This document shows, piece by piece, positions 46,421-54,512 of a stretch of DNA of 64,000 nt. Numbering within the stretch: position 1 is the stretch's first letter; the number at the start of each line of letters is the position of its first letter. Both the position numbers and the translations under genes were made by a program. The notes below the pieces were generated by a model, which had not been told where the DNA came from, made no database searches, and saw only the letters and a program-made list of their open reading frames with translations. Source of the stretch: Mesobacillus sp. AQ2 (GTDB taxonomy: Bacteria > Bacillota > Bacilli > Bacillales > Cytobacillaceae); the NCBI RefSeq assembly GCF_030122805.1, contig NZ_CP126080.1:4717501-4781500 (forward strand), given 5' to 3'.

Positions 46421-47134
46421 CTAACTTAGGATATCATTCATTTTAATTGGAAATTGTGGATAATCTGCAATTCTTTCCTCTCTAACTTGATTATCCTTAA
46501 ATCCTTTAGCATGAATTTTAAACTGGATTAAAGTTTCTCTTTCTTCTTCATTTAATATATTAATATTTTCCTCTAATAACTTAATTATCTGGTCATTATT
46601 AGGAACAATCATCTCTTGAGCCAATTTTCTCCAAGCTTCATGTTTTTGCGTTGTCATGTCAGACTTGTTTGCCTCTGTTGGTCCATACATTTTAAATACG
46701 GTAGCATTTTCAAATAATATATCTTTGATTTCCTTTCTTAACTCAGCTCTAGTCTTTGGCATATTTTCATTTTGTGGCAGTTGATAATAATTGTTTGTAG
46801 TAGTTGTAAAGGTAGAGCGGCTTCCTCCACTATTTACAGTACTTTTTTCAAAGTGAGAATCTTGCATATTAATTTGGATATCTTGTCTTTGTTGAATCCT
46901 ATTTAATATTTCAAGTAATTGAGAATCATCATCTATAGCAGCTTCTAAAAACTTTGAGCTTTTTTTGTAGCTTTCAGGAATTTCGTTCACCTTATCAACA
47001 ATTATTTCTAAATCATTATCATTAATTAGCCATCCTCTTAGTTTTTCCTTTAAAAATTCAACTGTTATCTTTCCCGTAGATTTAATCCCATCCCAAGCTA
47101 ATCCAGACAAAATAGTTGATGTCAAAAAGTCCAT
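46421..47134 (-). CDS. Defence-associated-type protein of unknown function
   Basis: A 237-residue protein and first gene of the unit. The N-terminus (about 1-80: LSGLAWDGIKSTGKITVEFLKEKL) resembles the helical domain at the head of some phage-defence proteins (GapS6b or NACHT-associated type, from memory). A Thr/Asn-rich linker lies near 105-120 (STFTTTTNNYYQLP). The C-terminal domain has VFKMYGPTEANKSD, AWRKLAQEMIVPNNDQI and LIQFKIHAKGF, a pattern I recall from several defence-linked proteins. GAGGTGATAATTT precedes the ATG. No enzyme motif is seen, so it may be a sensor or scaffold. Confidence 0.5.
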   Translation of the reverse strand: MDFLTSTILSGLAWDGIKSTGKITVEFLKEKLRGWLINDNDLEIIVDKVNEIPESYKKSSKFLEAAIDDDSQLLEILNRIQQRQDIQINMQDSHFEKSTVNSGGSRSTFTTTTNNYYQLPQNENMPKTRAELRKEIKDILFENATVFKMYGPTEANKSDMTTQKHEAWRKLAQEMIVPNNDQIIKLLEENINILNEEERETLIQFKIHAKGFKDNQVREERIADYPQFPIKMNDILS

Positions 47135-47225
47135 AAATTATCACCTCAAAATTATAAAATTTTATATATTTATAATGGAAATTATCCATAAAAAACCTTA
47201 CTTAATTAATCTATCAAAATATTCC

Positions 47226-47264
47226 ATAAAAAAACAGTCTAACTGAAATGAAAGTTAGACTGTT
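47226..47264 (-). terminator. Hairpin terminator inside the cassette junction
   Basis: AACAGTCTAACT and AGTTAGACTGTTT form a stem followed on the minus strand by TTTTTTT. It would stop transcripts entering the three-gene unit from the rlmH side. Confidence 0.8.
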
Positions 47265-47277
47265 TCATTTGATAATA

Positions 47278-47309
47278 AAAAACCTCATTTATTTATGATA
47301 AGGTTCTCC
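47278..47309. repeat. rlmH 3'-end-like attachment repeat, middle copy (att2)
   Basis: It begins AAAAACCTCATTTATTTATG, identical over 20 bp to the end of rlmH and the bases beyond its stop, and continues with ATAAGGTTCTCC, where rlmH has GTACGGTTCACC. Overall 29 of 32 positions match. It lies in a non-coding junction between the two cassettes. Confidence 0.85.
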
Positions 47310-47400
47310 GTTATTCTCCGTTACTAATCAAAATGAGGTATTTATAAAAAAAATCCTCCCAAGCAATACTATTTATTTTTAAGAGTTAGGTGTTAGACAT

Positions 47401-47538
47401 ATGTCACAACTCCCAACTGTTCGAATTATAAGATAAGGTGATAAACTTCCTTTTGTTGTTTCACACGGTCGAACAATTGTTATTGACACCTCAGATGTTT
47501 ATATTTTAATAGATCGAATAGGATCTGAAAAAAAATAA
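47401..47538 (+). pseudogene. Short degenerate ORF with internal stop
   Basis: ATG at 47401 reads MSQLPTVRIIR, meets TAA at codon 12, then stays in frame as GDKLPFVVSHGRTIVIDTSD and VYILIDRIGSEKK to a TAA at 47536. The sense of the second part suggests a real small protein killed by a Lys-to-stop change. No family is recognised and no clear ribosome site is present. The rest of 47310-47849 shows nothing else. Confidence 0.35.
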
Positions 47539-47849
47539 TAAACCGAATATCTTCGTTCCATTACTGGAATTCTTTTTTTCTGAAGTAAGTGACGATAATC
47601 CTATAAAATTCTACATTTCAGGGATAAAGGTAAATTTCCGGTTTTGATATTATCTAAATTACTGACTTCCGTATTAAGACTTATTATTATGCAAAAAAAC
47701 TCCAATACCTATTAAATAATAAGTTTCTTTTAATAAACTAGCTTTTTATGTGAATGATTGCTATAAAACATGTTACAAACATTGCATTATCTTCACATAA
47801 ACTCACCTACTTGTGATATAGTTTCACGGTACCAATTATAACTATTGTT

Positions 47850-48983
47850 TTAATTAAGTGGAGAAAAATCACTAGTAAGTTTAGAAGCTGAAGGTTTGTT
47901 ATTCGTTGCATCCACACTAACAATCATTATATTAAGATTATACTTTTGATTGATTATATCAACCTCTCTTTCCAAACCCTTCAATTTTTTAAATTCTGTT
48001 TTTTCAAATACAATTACCATAAATACTGCATCTTTTATTTCCTCAGCCAGTAAATATTTTACCAGTTGCAAGGTTAACCCTTGTCTTAATTTAGGATTAG
48101 ATGCCAACTTTACCTCGATTAAGATTCTTTCATTTACTCCTCTTGAAAGTTTAAAATCTATTGGACCTCTCCCAATATTCGCTTCTGGTGAAACGTCTAC
48201 GTTATTTGTTTGGAAATATAAGTAACTAGTTGCCATAAAAAGTAGCTGCACTGCTTTTTCATCTCTTGGCTCATAATTTTTATACCAAAGAAGTTTATAA
48301 ATACCGTGATTTACAATTGAATGGACAAAATTATCAATTCCTTTTTTAACGACGTTCAAAAAGTCATCCTTTATAGTTACCTCATAAATTTCATCTTTTA
48401 ATTCTTTTAAGCTTAAAAGAGATTTATATTCTTCTTCAATATCAGGTGGCATTAAATCCACGTAATCTGCTAATACAATACCAAACTGAGATTCAAATTT
48501 TTTTGTTGGCATATTTTTAAAAATTGATAAATAAAGGGGGACATCTAAAAAGTCATGATCTTGAAAGCAATTCTCGAAATAAAAATAAAACTCATTCAAA
48601 TCCCCCATCACCCAATCAGGATTCTCCTCGTCTATATCTGGATTCTCCTCTCTTATCTTAGGTTCAATGTCATAGAAAAATAGACTTTCCCCATTATTAT
48701 GGGCACGATAATCATCATCAATCTCACTAGCTATATTGATAATTGAATATAAAGCGTATTCATGTAAAGGAGTAAGTGTATGAACGAAATAATCTTTACT
48801 CCATAAATATAAATCTTTTGTAGCTTGTCTACACTGTTTTTCTTTGGTCCTATAGATTACCTCAGGGAAAATATCAGAAAAATCATCGTCATTAAATTCA
48901 AAATAATTCTCAATAAAATCATTTAGCTTTTCATTAGCATAACGTAATAAATCTTCAGTTAAATTAGCATAAATTTTTATCAC
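47850..48983 (-). CDS. PD-(D/E)XK-like nuclease domain protein
   Basis: A 377-residue protein. The C-terminal part has GRGPIDFKLSRGVNERILIEVKLA, 24 residues given by key parts: PIDF supplies an Asp and ILIEVK the ExK pair, about 13 residues apart, the layout of PD-(D/E)XK nucleases. LRQGLTLQLVKYLLAE follows as the helix with a Gln/Tyr pattern. The N-terminal 200 residues are Asp/Glu/Tyr-rich and unrecognised. GTG start after GGGGAG. It is the only intact gene of the rlmH-proximal cassette, and it is visibly AT-richer than rlmH and the core genes. A role in DNA defence is an inference. Confidence 0.6.
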   Translation of the reverse strand: MIKIYANLTEDLLRYANEKLNDFIENYFEFNDDDFSDIFPEVIYRTKEKQCRQATKDLYLWSKDYFVHTLTPLHEYALYSIINIASEIDDDYRAHNNGESLFFYDIEPKIREENPDIDEENPDWVMGDLNEFYFYFENCFQDHDFLDVPLYLSIFKNMPTKKFESQFGIVLADYVDLMPPDIEEEYKSLLSLKELKDEIYEVTIKDDFLNVVKKGIDNFVHSIVNHGIYKLLWYKNYEPRDEKAVQLLFMATSYLYFQTNNVDVSPEANIGRGPIDFKLSRGVNERILIEVKLASNPKLRQGLTLQLVKYLLAEEIKDAVFMVIVFEKTEFKKLKGLEREVDIINQKYNLNIMIVSVDATNNKPSASKLTSDFSPLN

Positions 48984-49267
48984 AATTTGCTCCCCTTTGA
49001 AGACTACAAAGCACTAATAGTCATAATTCATCTTTTATCTTATCTCTAATAAAATAGGTAAACAACTATTATAAGTATTAATTTCATCTATACTTTCTTC
49101 ATGAATTAAAAAGATTGTTAAATATTGATTTACTTATGAAATGATTGTTCATGACTCCGTGACTCGTATAAGGGCGATTTTAATCAAAACACTATTTTTA
49201 ATTTAAACGCGAGTATAATATTAAGGGAAAATTTTTATAAGCCATTCTATATATTATTTGCTTCCTA
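48984..49267. other. AT-rich gene-less stretch
   Basis: It holds the upstream region of the nuclease gene. No ORF, tRNA or repeat is seen. It ends at the rlmH terminator. Confidence 0.5.
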
Positions 49268-49308
49268 AAAGGAAAGCCTATTCAAGAATATCTAGTCTTG
49301 AATAGGCT
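49268..49308 (-). terminator. Terminator downstream of rlmH
   Basis: GAGCCTATTCAAG and CTTGAATAGGCT form a 12-bp stem followed on the minus strand by TTCCTTTT. Confidence 0.8.
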
Positions 49309-49322
49309 CGTTATATCTTTTC

Positions 49323-49354
49323 AAAAACCTCATTTATTTATGGTACGGTTCACC
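49323..49354. repeat. rlmH 3'-end attachment sequence (att1)
   Basis: This is the last seven codons of rlmH (GEPYHK and stop) plus 11 bp beyond. The same sequence recurs at 47278-47309 (29/32) and 45647-45676 (26/31). In staphylococci the corresponding rlmH 3' end is attB for SCC elements. Confidence 0.8.
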
Positions 49355-49813
49355 CCGATTAATCCGAAATGCCCGATAAATCTGTTCCACTAATATCAGC
49401 CTCATCAGCTGGTGTGGAAAGGTCATTTTTGAAAAAGATAACTGTTCATCCGCCCTTTTCAACACTTCATCGCTCAGTCCCAGAGACCCGCCGATAACAA
49501 AGGCGATTTTACTTTTCCCATAGGTGGCGAGTTTGTCCAGGCTGTCTGCAAGTTCTTCGGAGGATTTCAGCTTGCCGTTAATGGCCAGGGCGATGACATA
49601 GGTATCCTGGCCAATTTTAGAGAGGATTCGCTCTCCTTCTTTTTGTTTGACCTGGACCATTTCGTTATCACTTAATTCCTCCGGTGCTTTTTCATCTGGT
49701 ACTTCGAAAACTTCTACTTTTGCGTAGCTTCCGAGTCGTTTAAGATATTCTTCTATTCCCTGTTTGAAGTATTTTTCTTTCAATTTGCCAACCGTCACGA
49801 TTGAGATATTCAC
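49334..49813 (-). CDS. rlmH: 23S rRNA pseudouridine-1915 N3-methyltransferase RlmH
   Basis: A 159-residue SPOUT methyltransferase, exactly the family length when started at the GTG at 49813 ([15 protein letters not shown]), which has GGGG upstream. The knot region is [15 protein letters not shown], and the C-terminus is [22 protein letters not shown], 22 residues given by ends (RLILVEQ to EPYHK). It methylates pseudouridine 1915 in helix 69 of 23S rRNA. Its 3' end is the probable integration site of the cassettes to the left. Confidence 0.96.
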   Translation of the reverse strand: MNISIVTVGKLKEKYFKQGIEEYLKRLGSYAKVEVFEVPDEKAPEELSDNEMVQVKQKEGERILSKIGQDTYVIALAINGKLKSSEELADSLDKLATYGKSKIAFVIGGSLGLSDEVLKRADEQLSFSKMTFPHQLMRLILVEQIYRAFRINRGEPYHK

Positions 49814-49859
49814 AGGCATCCCCACTTTACAAACAGATTACAAACAGTTCACAAACAAT

Positions 49860-50145
49860 CTATCCACAATAGTTATCCACATATTCACATCGATATCCAC
49901 ATTTAGTAGGCGATCATTCGTTCGCCACAATATATACAGCAGGTTGTCCACAGTATCCACAGACAAACCCTGACTTATCAACAGCCTCTATCTTCGTTAA
50001 TTGAGGCGCAACTTCAAACTCATCAACTGCCTCATCCAGTGCCAACTCTACATGTTCAGCGCAGCAATACTTCATTTTTCTCTTCCTTTCAGCTTCTTTT
50101 AATAAGATTATCATTTGCTTAAATTCATTATTAAATTTATCCACA
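49860..50145. promoter_or_regulatory. DnaA-box cluster around yyzF/rlmH
   Basis: Perfect TTATCCACA occurs at 49873-49881 and 50137-50145. One- or two-base variants occur at 49860 (CTATCCACA), 49893 (ATATCCACA), 49944 (TTGTCCACA) and 49953 (GTATCCACA), all on the plus strand. From memory, B. subtilis has a stable DnaA-binding region at yydA (rlmH), so the cluster seems conserved. Its role there is thought to be titration of DnaA, not origin function. Confidence 0.7.
49914..50075 (-). CDS. CxxH/CxxC small protein (YyzF family)
   Basis: A 53-residue protein with CCAEH near the start and CGYCGQ near the end, a probable zinc ribbon. The ATG at 50075 is preceded by GAAAGGAAGAG; the longer frame to 50201 crosses the terminator of the upstream gene and is not used. 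It sits between htrC and rlmH as in other Bacillaceae. Function unknown. DnaA boxes overlap its 3' part. Confidence 0.8.
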   Translation of the reverse strand: MKYCCAEHVELALDEAVDEFEVAPQLTKIEAVDKSGFVCGYCGQPAVYIVANE

Positions 50146-50160
50146 AGGACCATTTTAACA

Positions 50161-50195
50161 CAAAAAACAGGAAGCTTTCTGCCTCCTGTTTTTAT
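50161..50195 (-). terminator. Terminator of htrC
   Basis: AACAGGAGGCAGA and TTCCTGTTTTTT pair on the minus strand, with a T-tract. Confidence 0.75.
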
Positions 50196-50204
50196 TGACA
50201 ACGA

Positions 50205-51443
50205 CTATAAAGTTTCTCCACCCAGCTTCATTGTTGTTTCTTGCAGCTGGCCATTTCGGTAGTACTTGACCTGCATATCGTCGCCGACCTTCTTTTTGTT
50301 ATACAGATGCTTTCGCAAATCGACGACATCACGAATATCTTCGCCGTCCATTTCGACAATGACATCATATTCCTTCAGGCCAGCCTTGTCTGCCGGGAAA
50401 TTCGGCTCAACGCCTCTGATTGCAACACCATAATTCACTTCCTTAGGAAGCTTCAATGTATTCTGTTGATGATAGGACGAAATCTCATTAACAGAAGCCA
50501 ATTCGACGCCCATGAATGGTCTTTTCACTTCACCGGTCTTCTCAAGGTCATCAATGATGGGAGCTGCGTAATTGATAGGAATCGATAATCCGATTCCTTC
50601 TACGGCACTCTGGGCAATTTTCATCGAGTTGATGCCAATGACCTGTCCCTCGATATTGATCAAGGCTCCTCCACTATTGCCAGGATTTATGGCTGCATCT
50701 GTCTGAAGCACTTCAGCCTGCCAGTCAGGTGTCCCGTCCTGGTTGACGTCGACCGGAATGGCCCGCTCCAGGCCTGAGATAATTCCCTGAGTAACGGATC
50801 CTGAAAAAGTAAGGCCCAGCGGATTTCCGATGGCGATGACGGGTTCACCAGGCTTCAGCTTCTCAGAATTCCCAAACTCAGCTACGACCTTTATTTGTTC
50901 CGCAGGCACTTCCAACACCGCCAGATCCGTCCAGATATCGCTTCCTAAAAGTTTGGCTGGGATTTTTGTCCCGTCGCTAAGGCTGACCTCAAGCTCAGAA
51001 GCCTCTGCTACTACATGGTGATTCGTGACAATATAGGCTTTGTCTCCTGCCTTTTTATAAACCACGCCGGACCCTGTTCCGCCTGCTTCCTGGGTTTGTC
51101 CCCAGAAGTTTGTGCTTTCCTGGATATTCGTGATGCCTACAACCGCATCTCCGGCCTTGTCGACAGCATCGGTAATCTGGGAATAAACATCAATCGAAAC
51201 ATTCTTTTTCGCAGTAATATCTTCTTTATCGTCTTCAGACTTCTGTTCATCTGTTACGGCTGATTGATTATTTAGTTGAATCTTATATGGCAGCACATCC
51301 AAGTTCGATAACAGGGGAATCGAGAAAATCACCAATAACGCCCCAATGACTGCGCCTGCCAGGCTGGCCCAGAAAAAGCCGCCTTTCCTGCCGTTTTGCG
51401 GTTTATACCTGCCTTGATAATCCTGATCATCGTAATAACCCAA
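50205..51443 (-). CDS. htrC: HtrA-like serine protease with PDZ domain
   Basis: A 412-residue S1C protease, anchored by one helix (about 24-45) with the protease domain outside. The catalytic triad is His in YIVTNHHVV, Asp in SDIWTDLAV and Ser near residue 257 in NPGNSGGALI. A C-terminal PDZ domain spans about 310-405 (NFPADKAGLKEYDVIVEMDG). It degrades or refolds damaged secreted proteins. Its place next to walJ matches B. subtilis htrC (yycK). It lies 170 bp from walJ and ends at a terminator, so it may be transcribed alone. Confidence 0.92.
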   Translation of the reverse strand: MGYYDDQDYQGRYKPQNGRKGGFFWASLAGAVIGALLVIFSIPLLSNLDVLPYKIQLNNQSAVTDEQKSEDDKEDITAKKNVSIDVYSQITDAVDKAGDAVVGITNIQESTNFWGQTQEAGGTGSGVVYKKAGDKAYIVTNHHVVAEASELEVSLSDGTKIPAKLLGSDIWTDLAVLEVPAEQIKVVAEFGNSEKLKPGEPVIAIGNPLGLTFSGSVTQGIISGLERAIPVDVNQDGTPDWQAEVLQTDAAINPGNSGGALINIEGQVIGINSMKIAQSAVEGIGLSIPINYAAPIIDDLEKTGEVKRPFMGVELASVNEISSYHQQNTLKLPKEVNYGVAIRGVEPNFPADKAGLKEYDVIVEMDGEDIRDVVDLRKHLYNKKKVGDDMQVKYYRNGQLQETTMKLGGETL

Positions 51444-51547
51444 TGTCCACCAACCCTTTCATTGACCAATAGATACAATCATTTTTATACAAAATATTAT
51501 ACTACCTGTCATGATAATTTCTAAATCATAAGCCCTTTCAAGAATTG

Positions 51548-51587
51548 AAAAAGGAGTAAAGACGTTGTTCATGCCTTTACTCCTTTA
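51548..51587 (-). terminator. Terminator of the wal operon
   Basis: AAAGGAGTAAAG and CTTTACTCCTTT form a stem after walJ, with TTTTTC following on the minus strand. Confidence 0.85.
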
Positions 51588-51613
51588 CCTATAAATCTAT
51601 TTCCATAAACGCT

Positions 51614-52408
51614 TTAAATGGCTGTTAGAGGCGTCGGAGTCTTTGGATCCGTGTCAATCAAATCGAACTGTTCGCCTACAATGATTCCCTTGCCCTCCAA
51701 CGTTTGCGCGACTGACATCCTTGCAAGGTCCTTCATATTGTTATCCTTGCTCAAATGGGCAAGATAAATCCGTTTGGTTTGATCTCCTGCGACTTCGCTC
51801 ATTGCGACTGCAGCATCCTCATTGGAAACATGGCCATAATCGCTCAGGATCCGGCGCTTGACGCTCCATGGATACCTTCCCATCCGCAGCATCTGGACAT
51901 CATGGTTGCTCTCGAACACGTAAGCATCAGCATTCGTGATGATTCCCTTCATCCTGTCACTGACATAGCCTGTATCGGTAATCAGCACCAATTTTTTTCC
52001 GTCATTATGGAACACATAGAACATCGGCTCTGCTGCGTCGTGTGAAACACCAAAAGATTCGATGTCCAATCCGCCGAATGATTTGACACTTTCCATGTCA
52101 AAAGAAAACTTCTGGTCCAGCGGGACTTCCCCAATCAATCCGTCCATCGCTTTCCACGTTTTTTCATTCGCATAGATTGGCAGTTTATACTTACGGGCAA
52201 CGATTCCTATGCCTTTTATATGATCGCTATGTTCATGCGTCACTAATATTCCAGAGAGGTCTTTCATATCGCGGCCGATTTGCTTGAATAAAGCCTCCAT
52301 CTGTTTGCCGCTCAATCCGGCATCTACTAAAAAGGATTGGCCCTCCGTCTCCACATAGATCGCATTTCCCGTACTCCCGCTGGCGAGAACACTAAAATGC
52401 AAACTCAT
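51614..52408 (-). CDS. walJ: MBL-fold exonuclease-like protein WalJ
   Basis: A 264-residue metallo-beta-lactamase-fold protein. [10 protein letters not shown] gives the HxHxDH site, with later ligands in [10 protein letters not shown] and [10 protein letters not shown]. WalJ (YycJ) is cytoplasmic and linked to coordination of division and DNA replication or repair, with 5'-exonuclease activity reported for relatives. It follows walI after 6 bp as the last gene of the operon. Confidence 0.93.
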   Translation of the reverse strand: MSLHFSVLASGSTGNAIYVETEGQSFLVDAGLSGKQMEALFKQIGRDMKDLSGILVTHEHSDHIKGIGIVARKYKLPIYANEKTWKAMDGLIGEVPLDQKFSFDMESVKSFGGLDIESFGVSHDAAEPMFYVFHNDGKKLVLITDTGYVSDRMKGIITNADAYVFESNHDVQMLRMGRYPWSVKRRILSDYGHVSNEDAAVAMSEVAGDQTKRIYLAHLSKDNNMKDLARMSVAQTLEGKGIIVGEQFDLIDTDPKTPTPLTAI

Positions 52409-52414
52409 ATCTCT

Positions 52415-53206
52415 TCACTCCGTTTTATTTTCTCCGTCTGTCAACGGGATGACCCGACCTTCGAATGCATGTACAAACAGGTTTTCCTTGCCGTTGACTT
52501 CAATTCTCCACGTAGGTGTCACCACATGGGAAGCTGTCAGGGATACCAGCGTGGAATATCCCAGTTCAAAATCGGTAATTTTGCTTTTGGGCTTAAGCAA
52601 ACCTTTTTTATAAAGGGTTTCCAGCGCTCTGAGCGGCGGCAGCAATTCCTCTGCATCCGACAGTTCATCAATGATTTCCAAATAGGTCTGCTTGTACGAA
52701 GTCACTTCAAGATCTTCATTAAAATAGAAAGTCAATTTGGCGTTGCTGTTATAATAAAACGTTTTTTGGTCATGCTCCTGATAATACGTAATCGTTCCGG
52801 CCTCATCATTTTTGCTCCAGAACTTATACTGCTCTCCGGCAAAAATATTCGCTTTTATAAAGGCAGACAGTTCAGCAGGCTGGAATTTGCTTGTCAATTT
52901 CAACGGCTTTTCGAGCTTGGCTTCAATTGATGTACCATCCCCGAGAGTGATGGACTGTCCCTTGACCTTCTCCGTTTCCACGGTAGTGAATACCTTTGCC
53001 CTTACACTAAGATATTGTTCTTTATTTTTCGCCTCAGGAAGTTCACCATAGCTGATATCATCATTCTTCAGTTTTTCCTCAAGCGGCGCTTCCCTCGGGA
53101 TTTCATACTGTGCTGCATCTCTCGTATTCATGAACTGATATACAAGGTAAATATCGAGGACGAGGAACGTCAGAATAAAGATTGTCTTGATCCTACTCCA
53201 ATCCAT
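52415..53206 (-). CDS. walI: WalI, membrane regulator of WalK
   Basis: A 263-residue protein with one N-terminal helix (about 6-22, IFILTFLVLDIYLVYQF) and an external YycI domain. With WalH it forms a membrane complex that holds WalK activity in check. Its start overlaps the walH 3' end by 14 bp. Confidence 0.92.
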   Translation of the reverse strand: MDWSRIKTIFILTFLVLDIYLVYQFMNTRDAAQYEIPREAPLEEKLKNDDISYGELPEAKNKEQYLSVRAKVFTTVETEKVKGQSITLGDGTSIEAKLEKPLKLTSKFQPAELSAFIKANIFAGEQYKFWSKNDEAGTITYYQEHDQKTFYYNSNAKLTFYFNEDLEVTSYKQTYLEIIDELSDAEELLPPLRALETLYKKGLLKPKSKITDFELGYSTLVSLTASHVVTPTWRIEVNGKENLFVHAFEGRVIPLTDGENKTE

Positions 53207-54512
53207 TATTCAATTCCTCCTCCCATATAAGCTGACGCCATTCCTGGTCGTACAGATAGAACCAGCCTGGCTCAAGCAGAATCACTGAATTCTCCGGCCC
53301 CTGCGTCATATAGTAACCCGGCATCATATTCTGCAGCAAAGAAGGTTTAAAATCTTTTTTTCGCTGAAGATAATCAAGTGCCTGATAACCGGATGGCAGT
53401 GTTTTCGTTACGACTTCCGGGTTTAAAGGGAGCTCCAGATGGAATCCAGGGCGTACATATCGGCTGATTTCCGATTGCCTCCACTGCTGGTAAATCTCCG
53501 ACATGCCGATCTGATTGAACACAGGATATCCTTCCTTGCTGTACAGACGGAAAAGGACATTCTGGCTAAAATCGTCCTTATACACGTAACGGTACGATTC
53601 CGTCCAGCCGCCATGCTCGTTAACAAACTCAATGCTTTTCTGTAAAACATTGTTCGTACCGATGACCGAATCCCCACTCCGGACAGGATTCACATAGTTA
53701 ATCATATTTGTTTGCGTATCCACAATCATTTTGCTGGCATCATCGGTATATTCCTCAATGCCATCCACCACGCTTCGCTGTACAAAGCTTGGATCCGTGA
53801 AAAGAGCTTCTTTGAACAGGTCTGAATCCAGAGGATTTTGATAATAAGTGTGCATGACCATCTCAACTTTTTCAGTTGGTAAATAGATCTTCTTGATATC
53901 AGATACCGTATAAAGGAAATACGGAGTCAGCCTTCTGGCAGACTCATAGAATTTGTCAGTAAAATCATTTATATAGGTCGGACTGACATTGCTGACATAG
54001 ACTTCCTGGTTTTTTTGCGAATAAAAGTAGACAATTCCTTCCTGCTTTTGCTGTGTCTCGGAATTGATGATAATGCGGTCGAAATCAAATTTCGGGATAT
54101 CCTTTTCGTTAATATTCAATACCCTTTTATAGAGTTCGATAGGCACCTCATCTGGAAAAATTATTTCGGTGTTGTCCCCCTGGACGATTTTCTCATTAAA
54201 TTCAGTGACCCGTCCAGGATACTTTTCGACATCAAAATACTTCCACTTTGCAATAACACCAATAACCCCATCAATATAAGCATTATCCACAGAACCAAAC
54301 TGCTTGCCTCCCACATGATAAATAACCTGATGTGGCTTGACTATTTTCTTCAGTTCCTTCTGAGTGGCTATATTCACTTCTTCTACCGTCCTTTGATTAT
54401 TGACTAGCTCATAGGCCGGCTGATAAGTCCAGATATTCCATGTTAAAAAACCACTTAATGCTACGAGAAATGTTAAAATAACAGTTTTTATATTTTCATA
54501 TGTCATGACCAA
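53193..54512 (-). CDS. walH: WalH, membrane regulator of WalK
   Basis: A 439-residue protein with one N-terminal helix (about 8-27) and a large external YycH domain of beta-rich repeats. It works with WalI on WalK. Its start overlaps walK by 10 bp, and it overlaps walI by 14 bp, so walKHI are translationally linked. Confidence 0.92.
   Translation of the reverse strand: MVMTYENIKTVILTFLVALSGFLTWNIWTYQPAYELVNNQRTVEEVNIATQKELKKIVKPHQVIYHVGGKQFGSVDNAYIDGVIGVIAKWKYFDVEKYPGRVTEFNEKIVQGDNTEIIFPDEVPIELYKRVLNINEKDIPKFDFDRIIINSETQQKQEGIVYFYSQKNQEVYVSNVSPTYINDFTDKFYESARRLTPYFLYTVSDIKKIYLPTEKVEMVMHTYYQNPLDSDLFKEALFTDPSFVQRSVVDGIEEYTDDASKMIVDTQTNMINYVNPVRSGDSVIGTNNVLQKSIEFVNEHGGWTESYRYVYKDDFSQNVLFRLYSKEGYPVFNQIGMSEIYQQWRQSEISRYVRPGFHLELPLNPEVVTKTLPSGYQALDYLQRKKDFKPSLLQNMMPGYYMTQGPENSVILLEPGWFYLYDQEWRQLIWEEELNNGLE

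Noticed and set aside
49860..50145. Replication origin
   Set aside because: DnaA boxes cluster here, but there is no AT-rich unwinding element or dnaA/dnaN beside it; the conserved gene order puts oriC beyond the right edge.
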